Assembly: GCF_000576555.1 (NCBI RefSeq) | Contig: NZ_CP007145.1 | Location: forward strand, 1,922,001-1,986,000 | DNA: 64,000 bases | Origin: Hymenobacter swuensis DY53 | GTDB taxonomy: Bacteria; Bacteroidota; Bacteroidia; Cytophagales; Hymenobacteraceae | Direction of reading: 5' to 3' | Part shown: positions 54,834 to 63,851 of the stretch, piece after piece | Layout: the number at the start of each line of letters is the position of its first letter | Numbering within the stretch: position 1 is the first letter of the stretch | Notes under the pieces: model-generated | Told to the model about the DNA's origin: nothing | The model's input: the letters and a program-made list of their open reading frames with translations, nothing else | Databases searched by the model: none | Position numbers and translations under genes: made by a program

Positions 54834-57524
54834 ATGACGCAGGAACAGGCACGCTTAGCCCAACACCAGAATGGTGCGGCTCTCTGGAAGAAATTTGGCC
54901 CCTACCTCACCGAACGGCAGTGGGGCACGGTGCGCGAGGATTACAGCCCCGACGGCAATGCCTGGAACTACCTCACCCACGACATGGCCCGCAGCGTGGC
55001 CTACCGCTGGGGCGAGGAGGGCTTGGGCGGCCTCTCCGACGATCAGCAGCACCTGTGCTTGGCCGTGGGCCTCTGGAACGGGCAAGATGAGTTGCTGAAG
55101 GAGCGGCTGTTTGGCCTCACCAACGGCGAGGGCAACCACGGCGAGGACGTAAAGGAGCAGTATTACTACCTCGATAGCACCCCGTCGCACTCCTATATGA
55201 AGATGCTGTATAAGTATCCGCAGCGGGAGTTTCCGTACGAGGAGTTGCGTCAGGAGAATGCCCGGCGCACCCGTCAGGACCCCGAGTTTGAACTGCTGGA
55301 TACCGGTATCTTCGCCGAGAACCGCTACTTCGACGTGTTCATTGAGTACGCCAAAGCAGGCTCCGAGGACATTCTGCTCCAGATAACGGTGCATAACCGG
55401 GGCCCCGAGGCGGCCCCGCTGCACGTGCTTCCCCAGCTTTGGTTCCGCAATACCTGGGCCTGGGGCTACGAGAACAAGTCGGCGGTGCCGTTGCTGCGGG
55501 CTACCGGCCCGGCTACCGCGCAGGCCGAGCACCCGGCTCTGGGCCGCTACCACGTCTACTCGGATCAGCCAGCCGCGCTGCTGTTCTGCGACAACGACAC
55601 CAATTTCCACCGCACCGGTGGCCCGTCGGGCACAGCCAAAAACGGCCGCTATTTCAAGGATGGCATCAACGATTATCTGGTAGGAGGCGACTACACAGCC
55701 GTGAACCCTAACCGCCAAGGCACCAAGATGGCCGCCCATCACAGCCTAGAAATCGGGCCGGGAGAGGCGCGGGTGGTACGGTTCCGGCTGAGCCCTCAGG
55801 AACTGGCCGCGCCGTTTGCCGATTTCGATACGATTGTGGCCGAGCGGCTGCGCGAGGCCGACGACTTCTATAGCTGCATGCAGCAGGAGGTAGCCGATAA
55901 TGCCGATGCCCGCAATATTCAGCGGCAGGCCTTCGCCGGCATGCTCTGGAGCAAGCAGTTCTATTATTACGATGTCACGCAGTGGCTGGATGGCGACCCG
56001 GCCCTGCCTCGCCTGCCTGCCCGCCGCCGCAAAGGCCGCAACAGCAACTGGCGGCACCTGCACAACCAGGACATCATCTCAATGCCGGACAAGTGGGAGT
56101 ACCCGTGGTATGCGGCCTGGGACCTGGCGTTTCACTGTATCCCGCTGGCCATGGTGGACGCCGACTTTGCCAAGAACCAGCTTCGGCTGCTGTGCCGCGA
56201 CTGGTACCTGCACCCGAGCGGGCAACTGCCGGCGTACGAGTGGAACCTGAACGACGTGAACCCGCCGGTGCATGCCTGGGCTACGTGGCGGGTGTATCAG
56301 ATGGACAAAAAGCTCCATGATGGTGAAGGCGACACAGCCTTTCTGGAAGCGGTTTTTCATAAGCTGACGCTGAACTTCACCTGGTGGGTGAATCGGAAAG
56401 ACAAAAGCGAGCGGAACATCTTCGAGGGTGGCTTTCTGGGGCTGGATAACATCGGCGTGTTTGATAGGAGCGCGCCGCTGCCCACCGGCGGTTACATCGA
56501 GCAGAGCGACGGCACAAGCTGGATGGCTATGTTCGCTCTGAACATGATGCGCATGGCCATGGAGCTGGCCCGCACCAACCCCGTATATCAGGAAATTGCC
56601 GGCAAATTCTTCGAGCACTTCCTTTACATTGCCGACGCCATGACGCGCGGCGGCGACGGGCAGTTCAACCTCTGGGACGAGGAAGACCAGTTCTACTACG
56701 ATGTGCTGCACACCCCCGACGACGCCCGCACCAAGCTGCGCGTGCGCTCCATCGTGGGCCTGATCCCGCTGTTTGCCGTGGAAGTCATCGACGACGAGCT
56801 GCTCAGCTCCCTGCCCGAATTTACGGAGCGGGCCCGCTGGCTGATTGAGAACCGACCGCACCTGGCCCAGCTGGTAGCGCGTTGGCACGAGCAGGGCAAA
56901 GGGGCCCGCCACCTGCTGAGTCTGCTGCGCCGCAGCCGCCTGCGCAACCTGCTCCGGCGCATGCTCGATGAACAGGAGTTTCTATCCGATTTCGGCATCC
57001 GGGCCATGTCGCGCTACCACCTGGAAACCCCTTACGTGTACAGTACCCCGGAAACCGACTTCACGGTGCAGTACGTGCCGGGCGAGGCCGAAAGCAGTAT
57101 GTTCGGGGGCAACAGCAACTGGCGCGGCCCCATCTGGTTTCCCATCAACTACCTTATCATCGAGTCGCTGCAACGCTTCCACGCTTACTACGGTGATGCA
57201 TTCCAAGTGGAATATCCCACGGGCTCGGGCCGGCAGCACACGCTTCAGGAAATTGCCGATGCGTTGTCGGGCCGCCTCACCAAGCTGTTTCTCCAAGATG
57301 AAAACGGCCGCCGCCCCGCCTTCGCCGACGATGAACTGATGCAGACGGACCCGCACTTCAAGGACTACTTGCTCTTCCACGAATACTTCCACGGCGACAA
57401 TGGCCGGGGCCTGGGTGCCAGCCACCAAACCGGCTGGACGGGCCTGATTGTGCGCCTGCTGCGCCACCGCGAGCCTGAGACCGTGACGGCTAGTTGGGTT
57501 GCGGGCTCAGCCACGGAAGAGTAA
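54834..57524 (+). CDS. GH63 / MGH1-like glycoside hydrolase
   Basis: This 896-residue cytoplasmic protein (no signal peptide) has an N-terminal beta-rich domain (residues 1-320, with GLTNGEGNHGEDVKEQYYYL) and an (alpha/alpha)6 barrel. Marker motifs are WYAAWDLAFHCIPLAMVDAD, QLPAYEWNLNDVNPPVHAW, FLGLDNIGVFDRS and NSNWRGPIWFPINYL, which match GH63 C-terminal/MGH1-type glycosidases such as glucosylglycerate or mannosylglycerate hydrolases and related exo-glucosidases, though many bacterial members of this long form have no assigned substrate. It is a single gene; its last 35 nt overlap the convergent 79-residue gene. Confidence 0.87.
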   Translation: MTQEQARLAQHQNGAALWKKFGPYLTERQWGTVREDYSPDGNAWNYLTHDMARSVAYRWGEEGLGGLSDDQQHLCLAVGLWNGQDELLKERLFGLTNGEGNHGEDVKEQYYYLDSTPSHSYMKMLYKYPQREFPYEELRQENARRTRQDPEFELLDTGIFAENRYFDVFIEYAKAGSEDILLQITVHNRGPEAAPLHVLPQLWFRNTWAWGYENKSAVPLLRATGPATAQAEHPALGRYHVYSDQPAALLFCDNDTNFHRTGGPSGTAKNGRYFKDGINDYLVGGDYTAVNPNRQGTKMAAHHSLEIGPGEARVVRFRLSPQELAAPFADFDTIVAERLREADDFYSCMQQEVADNADARNIQRQAFAGMLWSKQFYYYDVTQWLDGDPALPRLPARRRKGRNSNWRHLHNQDIISMPDKWEYPWYAAWDLAFHCIPLAMVDADFAKNQLRLLCRDWYLHPSGQLPAYEWNLNDVNPPVHAWATWRVYQMDKKLHDGEGDTAFLEAVFHKLTLNFTWWVNRKDKSERNIFEGGFLGLDNIGVFDRSAPLPTGGYIEQSDGTSWMAMFALNMMRMAMELARTNPVYQEIAGKFFEHFLYIADAMTRGGDGQFNLWDEEDQFYYDVLHTPDDARTKLRVRSIVGLIPLFAVEVIDDELLSSLPEFTERARWLIENRPHLAQLVARWHEQGKGARHLLSLLRRSRLRNLLRRMLDEQEFLSDFGIRAMSRYHLETPYVYSTPETDFTVQYVPGEAESSMFGGNSNWRGPIWFPINYLIIESLQRFHAYYGDAFQVEYPTGSGRQHTLQEIADALSGRLTKLFLQDENGRRPAFADDELMQTDPHFKDYLLFHEYFHGDNGRGLGASHQTGWTGLIVRLLRHREPETVTASWVAGSATEE

Positions 57525-57729
57525 GCGCCTGCTCCACCGGCCCCCGAAACACTAGCCGTCCCGTCCGTAGCGGGCCGGCGTACACTTCCACTTCGGCGGC
57601 TCCGGCCGGTACAAATACCCGCACCACCTCAGCCGCTCGGGGCCGCACGTAAGTAGTGCCAGTCTGATGCGGCTCCACAGAGCCGGATATTTCGAAGAAG
57701 CCTGCAGTAGTAAGGTGTAAATCAAGCAT
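57490..57729 (-). CDS. Hypothetical 79-aa protein, convergent overlap
   Basis: This small protein is beta-rich (LDLHLTTAGFFEISGSVEP, EVVRVFVPAGAAEVEVYAG, LRTGRLVFRGPVEQALTL) and is not recognised. ATG 57729 is preferred; an ATG ten codons upstream (57759) also exists. Its 3' end overlaps the GH63-type gene by 35 nt on the other strand. The even spacing of hydrophobic and polar residues looks like a true fold, but the overlap and short length keep this call cautious. Confidence 0.45.
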   Translation of the reverse strand: MLDLHLTTAGFFEISGSVEPHQTGTTYVRPRAAEVVRVFVPAGAAEVEVYAGPLRTGRLVFRGPVEQALTLPWLSPQPN

Positions 57730-57769
57730 GTAGTGGGTAAAGGTTGTTTTCCGCCACAAAGCCTGATAG

Positions 57770-57819
57770 ACCTATATATAGTTCCAGTTTTTCTAAATTT
57801 TTGGCAATTATATATAGGT
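57770..57819. repeat. AT-rich inverted repeat ACCTATATATA
   Basis: ACCTATATATA (57770-57780) is the exact complement of TATATATAGGT (57809-57819), around a 28-nt AT-rich loop. It lies in the 309-nt gap 57730-58038, upstream of the 79-residue gene, and could be its promoter or an AT-rich protein-binding site. The only other clear feature in the gap is the terminator at 57979. Confidence 0.55.
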
Positions 57820-57978
57820 TTAATTCTGTTAAGGTTGAGCTTGTGGTACAGTTGCCCTAGTTACCCAGCAGCTAACCGAGGCACAATCCGGTCACTTTTA
57901 GCGGAGGTTGTTATGATTGTCAAGTAAACTGTCGCCGCCGGGCTAGAATCAGTTTGTGGAGTGACTACTGATAAAATG

Positions 57979-58023
57979 CAAAACGCCAACGGCCGGGCAA
58001 CATGCCCGGCCGTTGGCGTTTTG
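57979..58023. terminator. Bidirectional terminator, 21-bp stem
   Basis: CAAAACGCCAACGGCCGGGCA pairs perfectly with its complement (58003-58023) across a 3-nt loop, 16 nt downstream of the ankyrin gene stop on the minus strand. The A-run and T-run at the two ends let it work both ways. Confidence 0.85.
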
Positions 58024-58038
58024 TGAGTAGAGGAGGAC

Positions 58039-58491
58039 CTATTTTAGCTTACTCTGGATGTATTTTACTACCTCGGCACTGCCACCTTCTTTGGCCGTTG
58101 CCAGCACGTCCTTGCCTTCCTTATCCTTGGCTTTGGGGTTGGCCCCGCTGCTGAGCAGAAACTGCGTCACCTCTAGACTACCTTGAGCAGCAGCGGCCAT
58201 AAGTGGCGTCACACCGAAGGAATCTGGTTTATCTACCTGGGCTTTGTTTTTGAGGAGAGCTTGCACCACTTCCAGATGTCCGTTGCCGGCCGCAATGACC
58301 AGAAACGTGGTGGGGAAACCCGGCATCATTTCCACGGGGGCATTGGCATCAGCCCCGGCGGCCAGTAGCTTCTCCACGTCGGCCGGCTGGTTTTTCATCA
58401 CGGCTGCATACACTCTTTGCGTGGCCGTCTGGGCCAGCAGGCAGGTAGAGGCAGCCAGAAATAGCGCAAAAACGAGAAGAAGTTTTTTCAT
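58039..58491 (-). CDS. Secreted ankyrin-repeat protein
   Basis: This 150-residue protein has a signal peptide (residues 1-20, CLLAQ). About four ankyrin repeats fill the rest: RVYAAVMKNQPADVEKLLAA, TFLVIAAGNGHLEVVQALLK, VTPLMAAAAQGSLEVTQFLL and DVLATAKEGGSAEVVKYIQS, linked by the usual GADANAP-type beta turns. It is probably periplasmic and binds a protein partner; small periplasmic ankyrin proteins such as AnkB assist oxidative-stress enzymes, but the partner here is unknown. It is a single gene ending at a strong terminator. Confidence 0.9.
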   Translation of the reverse strand: MKKLLLVFALFLAASTCLLAQTATQRVYAAVMKNQPADVEKLLAAGADANAPVEMMPGFPTTFLVIAAGNGHLEVVQALLKNKAQVDKPDSFGVTPLMAAAAQGSLEVTQFLLSSGANPKAKDKEGKDVLATAKEGGSAEVVKYIQSKLK

Positions 58492-58556
58492 GGCGGGAAA
58501 TGTGGCCGGTGGGTAGGAACCAAAGTCAAATATAGCCTCCCCTTACCGGAATATCC

Positions 58557-59633
58557 CTATTTCAGCCGGGTGGTCGAAACGAAATTTGCAACGTCTTGGG
58601 CCTGGGGCTGGCGGCCCAGGTGCTGGGCCATCATACTGGCCAGAATGATCTGTAGGGCATGATAGAGCATGAGCGGTAGCAGCAGCAGCCCCGTACCGGC
58701 CATACCCGGGAACAGCAGACTGGCCATCACGCTACCATGTACTAACGACTTCTTGGAGCCGCAGAACAAAGCTGTAATCCGGTCTTCGCGGGAGAAGCCC
58801 AGTAGTCGGCTCAGGCCCCACACCACCCCGAAAATAGCCAAGTACAGGCCCACCATCCCCAGACCCAACAGGGCTACATCGGCGGGGGCATAGCTGCGGA
58901 AAATGCCCTCGGCAAACGACTCACAGAAGGCGGTAAACACAATCAGCAGAATCACTATTTGGTCGGAGATGCGCAGGCGGCCCTTGTGGCGCTCGGCAAA
59001 CGCCCCGAAGCGCTGGTTGAGTAGTACGCCCGCCACCACCGGCAGAATTACTTGCCAGGTCAGGCTCAGGGCTAAGCCCCAGAGGTGGCCGCCATCGGCG
59101 GAAGTGTGTAGGAACAGGCTAGTCCAGAGCGGAGTAAGCAGGATACCCAGCAGGCTGCTGATGCTGGCGTTGAAGATGGCCGCCGGCAGGTTGCCCCGGG
59201 CAATGCTCACCATCACCACCGACGTGGAGACCGTGCTGGGCAGCGTACACAGAAAGAAGATACTCTGCCAGAGCTGCACACCTTTCTGTCCCTCAAACAA
59301 CGGCCGGAACAGTAAAGCCAGCACCGGAAACGCCACGAACGTAATCAACTGCACCACTACGTGCAGCCGCCAATTGCGCAGACCGGCCTGCAATTTATCG
59401 AGGCTCAAGCGCAGGCCGTAAAAGAAAAAAATCAGGGCCACGCCGGCCGTGGTAATGGCTTTCCAGGGAATCGGGCTGCTTTTGCTGCCGAAATCCGGAA
59501 TCAGGTACGCCAAAGCTACTGCCCCCACCAGACCCAGCAGAAACCAATCAAGCAGGCCGGCGCGGCGCAACAGGGCCAGTAAACGGTTTTCGGTGGGGGG
59601 CAGGGGAGCGGGAGGAGAAGCAGGCTGGATCAT
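58557..59633 (-). CDS. SBF-like bile acid:sodium symporter family protein
   Basis: This 358-residue membrane protein has about ten helices. FFFYGLRLSLDKLQAGLRNW, LPSTVSTSVVMVSIARGN (conserved crossover region) and ALFCGSKKSLVHGSVMASLLFPG are the markers of the SBF-like group (the YfeH/UPF0545 and human SLC10A7 type). The transported substrate in bacteria is not settled. Start ATG 59633 (MIQPASPP) was chosen; codons before it include no membrane-like sequence. It lies 93 nt downstream of the PepSY gene on the same strand, possibly co-transcribed. Confidence 0.88.
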   Translation of the reverse strand: MIQPASPPAPLPPTENRLLALLRRAGLLDWFLLGLVGAVALAYLIPDFGSKSSPIPWKAITTAGVALIFFFYGLRLSLDKLQAGLRNWRLHVVVQLITFVAFPVLALLFRPLFEGQKGVQLWQSIFFLCTLPSTVSTSVVMVSIARGNLPAAIFNASISSLLGILLTPLWTSLFLHTSADGGHLWGLALSLTWQVILPVVAGVLLNQRFGAFAERHKGRLRISDQIVILLIVFTAFCESFAEGIFRSYAPADVALLGLGMVGLYLAIFGVVWGLSRLLGFSREDRITALFCGSKKSLVHGSVMASLLFPGMAGTGLLLLPLMLYHALQIILASMMAQHLGRQPQAQDVANFVSTTRLK

Positions 59634-59726
59634 ATCGGGACAAAATAAAAGCGTCGGGCTAACAAGTAGCCCGACGCCCGAGAAACGTACGGCAGCGGCA
59701 GCCGGAAGGTTAAACACCGCACGGGG

Positions 59727-61019
59727 TTAGGCCACCGCCACGCGCCGTTTCTGTTTGCGGCCCTTTTTGAGCCGGTTTAGCCACATGATGATGCCAGTAA
59801 TGGGAAAGGTAAAGCCCAGCAGACACACCACCAAGCTGATAATTTTGGACGGCCAGCCGAAAATGGCCCCGGTATGTACCGGCTTGAACAGGCCCCGCAC
59901 GCGCTGGCCTAGGTTGCGCTGCTCGTAGGTTTGAGTGCGCAATACCTGGCCGCTGTACTGGTCGAGGTACACTTCGTCGGTGGCATTTTCGTAGGTGGCA
60001 TTGGGGCGCAGGGTAGCTACCCGAATGCTGGCAGTAGGCTCTTTGGGAAGCTGTAGGGCGTAGTACACGGCCGTGGGGGCCAACTGCCGGGCGCGAGTCA
60101 GGGCCGCATCGGCGGTCAGGCCCTGGGGCGCGCCCGGAGCGGCAGCAACCTCCGGAGCCGCGGCAACCGGGGCGGCCGAAACTGGCGGCTCGGGGCGCTC
60201 CATAGGCGAGTTAGTCAGGGTGAAGATGCCCTTATTGAACCACTCAAACGACCACGCCAGCCCCGTGAAGGCAAACACGAACAGGAACAGGGCTGAGTAA
60301 AACCCCAGCACGATGTGCAAATCGTGGTTGAGGCGCTTCCAGCCACCGCTCCATTTCACTTGCAGCCGCTGCTTCACGGCTTTGCGCGTGGCCGGCCACC
60401 ATAGCACAATACCCGTCCCAATGATGAACAGAAACATGACGGTGCTCACGCCCACGATAAGTTTACCGATGGCACCACCCACCATGCCCCGGTGCAACGC
60501 CATCATAGTGAAAAACACGGTTTCACGATAGTTCAGCTCTCCGATGACGGCGGCCGTGTAGGGGTTCACGAAAACAGTTGGGCCGCGGCCTCCTTCGCCG
60601 CCACCCTTACCGCCTTTCTCGCCCTTACCACCTTTACCTTCGGGGCCTTTTTCGCCCCGGTTCTCGCTGCGCGGGCCTTCGGGGCGCGTCTCTGTGCGGG
60701 CCTCGCCGGGCTTGCCTCCTTTCTCGCTGCCAGGGCCACCGGGCGCGCCGGCCAAGCTGAACTCCACGGTGCGGGCCGGGTCGGCATACACTTTCACGCC
60801 CGTGATTTTGGCGTCGGCTTTGTAGGCTGTTACGGCTTGCTGCAGGCGAGCTAGGGGCAATGCGGCCGTGGTGGGCTGCACGAAGTACCGCTCGGGGTGC
60901 CAGGCCTGCTCCAGCTCTTTCTCAAAAACCAGCACGCCCCCAGTCAGGCACACCACGGCAATAATCAGCCCCGAAACCAGGCTGAGGTATAGGTGAATAT
61001 TGCGGAAAAAGACTTTCAT
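59727..61019 (-). CDS. PepSY-associated membrane protein with G/K/E-rich insert
   Basis: This 430-residue protein has four membrane helices (about 10-32, 186-210, 240-262, 390-412), with NIHLYLSLVSGLIIAVVCLTGG at the start and LHRGMVGGAIGKLIVG, LNHDLHIVLGFY in the middle, as in PepSY-TM (PiuB-like) proteins linked to iron-siderophore uptake and reduction. The periplasmic PepSY region is interrupted at about residues 92-147 by a collagen-like run of Gly, Lys, Glu and Pro (EKGPEGKGGKGEKGGKGG). It follows the siderophore-type receptor by 123 nt on the same strand, which supports a joint role in ferric-siderophore use. Confidence 0.9.
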   Translation of the reverse strand: MKVFFRNIHLYLSLVSGLIIAVVCLTGGVLVFEKELEQAWHPERYFVQPTTAALPLARLQQAVTAYKADAKITGVKVYADPARTVEFSLAGAPGGPGSEKGGKPGEARTETRPEGPRSENRGEKGPEGKGGKGEKGGKGGGEGGRGPTVFVNPYTAAVIGELNYRETVFFTMMALHRGMVGGAIGKLIVGVSTVMFLFIIGTGIVLWWPATRKAVKQRLQVKWSGGWKRLNHDLHIVLGFYSALFLFVFAFTGLAWSFEWFNKGIFTLTNSPMERPEPPVSAAPVAAAPEVAAAPGAPQGLTADAALTRARQLAPTAVYYALQLPKEPTASIRVATLRPNATYENATDEVYLDQYSGQVLRTQTYEQRNLGQRVRGLFKPVHTGAIFGWPSKIISLVVCLLGFTFPITGIIMWLNRLKKGRKQKRRVAVA

Positions 61020-61142
61020 AACTCAGAAAAACACAGGTCGAAAAATTGGTTGGAAACCCCGGGAACAACTGGTTGCAGCCAGCAGCTTCCGGGGTTTCTT
61101 GCTCACCAATGTACTATCTCACTCACTTACTCACTCTCTCCC

Positions 61143-63635
61143 TTACAGCCGGTAGCCCACGGTGGCCGCGAACAGGCGGGGGGCAATGGGGTTCACGCTG
61201 TTGTCATCGTGCACGTTGTAGCTGAGCTTGTTGAGCACGTTCGAGAGCTTCAGGCGCAGGCTCAGCCGGTCGTAGGTGTAGCCCACGGAGGCATCGAGCT
61301 GGGTGTAGGAAGGCAGCGGAATCAGGCGAAAGTTGTCGCCCTGCACGTTGCCTCGGGTGCTGCGGCCGGCCTGCCGTTCCCCGATGTACAACGTAGTCAG
61401 GCCCAGGTTCAGACCCTGAAGCAAACCGTTCTCGAAGGTGTAGAACACGCTGGCGTTGGCCGTGTGGTTGGGGTTGTAGCGCAGCAGGCTACCGATGGTG
61501 TAGATGTTGCTCTCGGTGTAGGCGGTGCGGTTGTAGCTGTACCCGCCAATCACCGACCAGCCCTGCACGGGCTTGCTCTGCACGTCCAGTTCCACGCCCT
61601 TGCTGGTTACCTCCCCGGCCAACTCCTGAGCCGTGGGGATGTTGATGTTGTAGTTGGGCGTACCCACCAGAATTGTCTGGGCCAGGTTGCTGTTCACAAT
61701 GCGGTAGGCCGTCACGTTAGCCGACAGCAACCCGTTGAATAACTCGTTCTTCACGCCCACTTCGTACTGGTCGATGATGGACGGCGGCAGGGCCGCGCCG
61801 GTGTTATCCATGCCGCCGTTGGTGTTGAAGGAGTTGGCGTAGGAAGCAAAAACCGACAGGGTTTTCAGCGGCTGATACACCAGGCCCAGCCGGGGCGAGA
61901 AGGCGTCATCGTAACGTTTGGGGCGCTCATCTGTCTTACTATCCTTGTAAGTGTGCACGATACTGCCGGTTTCCTGGTAGCTGTACCGCACGCCGGCCAG
62001 CAGCTTCAGCTTCTCGGTAATTTCGATGAGGTCCTGCACGTAGGCCCCCACGCGCCGGATGGGCGAATAGGTGCGGGTGTTGCGCGTGAAGTTGGGTACG
62101 GCGCTGTTCTCAGCGTAACGCTCCGCGTTAAAGACGTTGATGGAGTCGTAACGGCCGATGGCGTTGTAGGCAATGGCCAGCGTGTTGTACTTGTCGGCGT
62201 CCATACCTACCAGCACGGTGTGTTTTAGGAAGCCGGTGCGCACCTTGCCCGTCACGTCCAGTTGGCCCAGGAAATAGTCCTCGTCGGTATTGCTGGCCTG
62301 TAGGCTGCGCACCTGGTTGCCGTAGAGTGCCGGGCTGCCGGTCAGGATTTTGATGGGTTTACCGTTCTTATCCACGCCGCTGAACACGTCCACCGAGTCA
62401 CGCACGTTGCTGGGGCGGGAGGCCGAGCGTAGGTTGTTACTGAAGCCCTGGTAAGCTGCCACGCCGCGCACCTGCCAGGTGTCGTTGAGGTGGTGGGTGA
62501 GGGTGGCAGTGGCCGATTTCTGCTCCGTGCCGATGTTGGCCCAGCTGGTGTTCAGAAAGCGGCTGCGCGGCACATCCGGAATGCGGTAATTAATGGCCCC
62601 GATGCCGAAATCGGGCGTGCGGTTGTCCTTCAGGTAGTCGCCTTCCAGCAGGAAATCGGTCTTGCTGCCGATTTTAAAGAGCAAAGATGGGTTCACGTAA
62701 AACCGCTCGCCCTTTACCTCGCTGCGGAAGCTGCGGCTGTTTTCGTAGGTGGTGTTCACCCGGAAGGCCACATGCTCACTGCCGTTCACGGCCCCGTACA
62801 AGTCCAGCGTAGGCTTGTAGAAATCATAGCTGCCCACGCGCAGCCCCACCGAACCGCCCTGCTCGAAGCGGGGCTTTTTGGTCACTAGGTTCAGGACGCC
62901 GCCAGCCGCCACGTTGCCGTAGAGGATGGCATTGCTGCCCTTTAGCACCTCAAACCGCTCTAATGAGCTGGTTTCGGGCAGAATGCTGTTGTTGTAACGC
63001 ACCCCGTTCTTGAAGGTGTTGCTGCTTCCGAACGCAAAGCCCCGGCCCGAAATTTCTTCCTGATAGCCGCCCGTATTGCCGCTCACGTACACGCCGCTCA
63101 CGTTGGCCAGCACGTCGCTCACGCGCAGTACCTGCTGCTGCTCCAGCGTCTGGCGCTCCACGGTGAAGGTGCTCTGAGGCAGATCCAGCGGGGCAATGGG
63201 CAGCTTGCCGATGGCCACCGGCCGCTCGTTGAGGCTGCGGTTGCCGGTTACGGTTACTTCATTGAGCTGCTGCTGGCTCCGAATAACCGCAAAGGCCGGC
63301 ACCGTGATAGTTTCGCCCGCCACAACGGTAGCGGTTACTTCCTGCGTAGCAAAACCCAGGCTGCTCACTACCAGTTGATACGAACCGGCCGGAGCCGAGA
63401 GGCGAAACTGCCCATCGGAACCCGTGGTAGTGCCGAACGAAGTGCCTTTCAGTGCCACCATCACTCCTTCCACCGGCTCCCCTTTTTCATCCAGTACCCG
63501 GCCAGTTAGCCGGCCCCGCTGTGCGGTATCATCGTCGCCGTTGTGGCGGTCGGATGCAGGGGCTGCAGTTGTAGCCACAACAGGAGCAGCAGCAGTCAGG
63601 GAAAGGAGCAGAAGGAGGGGTAGTGAACGGGACAT
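61143..63635 (-). CDS. TonB-dependent siderophore-type receptor
   Basis: This 830-residue protein has a signal peptide (residues 1-21), an N-terminal carboxypeptidase-like domain (about 42-115: GRLTGRVLDEKGEPVEGVMV), a TonB-box-like NEVTVTGNR, then the plug (LPQSTFTVERQTLEQQQV; SGRGFAFGSSNTFKNGVRY; KGSNAILYGNVAAGGVLNLV) and a barrel ending PRLFAATVGYRL. The plug motifs match ferric-siderophore receptors of the FhuA/FoxA class. It is the first gene of a unit with the PepSY membrane protein. Two related 16-mer motifs upstream (63651, 63688) could be sites for an iron-responsive regulator. Confidence 0.93.
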   Translation of the reverse strand: MSRSLPLLLLLSLTAAAPVVATTAAPASDRHNGDDDTAQRGRLTGRVLDEKGEPVEGVMVALKGTSFGTTTGSDGQFRLSAPAGSYQLVVSSLGFATQEVTATVVAGETITVPAFAVIRSQQQLNEVTVTGNRSLNERPVAIGKLPIAPLDLPQSTFTVERQTLEQQQVLRVSDVLANVSGVYVSGNTGGYQEEISGRGFAFGSSNTFKNGVRYNNSILPETSSLERFEVLKGSNAILYGNVAAGGVLNLVTKKPRFEQGGSVGLRVGSYDFYKPTLDLYGAVNGSEHVAFRVNTTYENSRSFRSEVKGERFYVNPSLLFKIGSKTDFLLEGDYLKDNRTPDFGIGAINYRIPDVPRSRFLNTSWANIGTEQKSATATLTHHLNDTWQVRGVAAYQGFSNNLRSASRPSNVRDSVDVFSGVDKNGKPIKILTGSPALYGNQVRSLQASNTDEDYFLGQLDVTGKVRTGFLKHTVLVGMDADKYNTLAIAYNAIGRYDSINVFNAERYAENSAVPNFTRNTRTYSPIRRVGAYVQDLIEITEKLKLLAGVRYSYQETGSIVHTYKDSKTDERPKRYDDAFSPRLGLVYQPLKTLSVFASYANSFNTNGGMDNTGAALPPSIIDQYEVGVKNELFNGLLSANVTAYRIVNSNLAQTILVGTPNYNINIPTAQELAGEVTSKGVELDVQSKPVQGWSVIGGYSYNRTAYTESNIYTIGSLLRYNPNHTANASVFYTFENGLLQGLNLGLTTLYIGERQAGRSTRGNVQGDNFRLIPLPSYTQLDASVGYTYDRLSLRLKLSNVLNKLSYNVHDDNSVNPIAPRLFAATVGYRL

Positions 63636-63650
63636 CAGAGCGGAGCCTTG

Positions 63651-63703
63651 TTTAGACTGATTTAAAACAATGCAAAGCTCAGGTCTATTTAGATAGATTC
63701 AAA
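63651..63703 (-). promoter_or_regulatory. Two tandem TTTAGA-type boxes upstream of the receptor
   Basis: TTTAGACTGATTTAAA (63651-63666) and TTTAGATAGATTCAAA (63688-63703) are similar imperfect palindromes 37 nt apart in the receptor's upstream region. They may be metal-regulator (Fur or DtxR type) sites, judged from position and symmetry only. The stretch 63704-63790 is AT-rich and holds no gene. Confidence 0.4.
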
Positions 63704-63798
63704 ACAGTTCCTTAGAAAAAATCTATATATGAACTCATTTAGTTGAATAATAGAAGATTGTGAAAGTTATTTTGAGGAAATACCCTGCTGTATAACGA

Positions 63799-63827
63799 CT
63801 CAAGCCCGACACTATGCCGGGCTTGAG
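63799..63827 (-). terminator. Terminator of the luciferase-like monooxygenase gene
   Basis: CTCAAGCCCG pairs with CGGGCTTGAG (10-bp stem, 9-nt loop). It starts 24 nt after the stop of the minus-strand gene at 63852. Confidence 0.75.
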
Positions 63828-63851
63828 TGGATTTTCTACGATAGAAGTAGG

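Noticed and set aside
57733-57927. 64-codon plus-strand frame in the gap after the GH63-type gene
   Set aside because: It runs through the AT-rich palindrome and has a composition typical of non-coding DNA; no start signal or homology is apparent.
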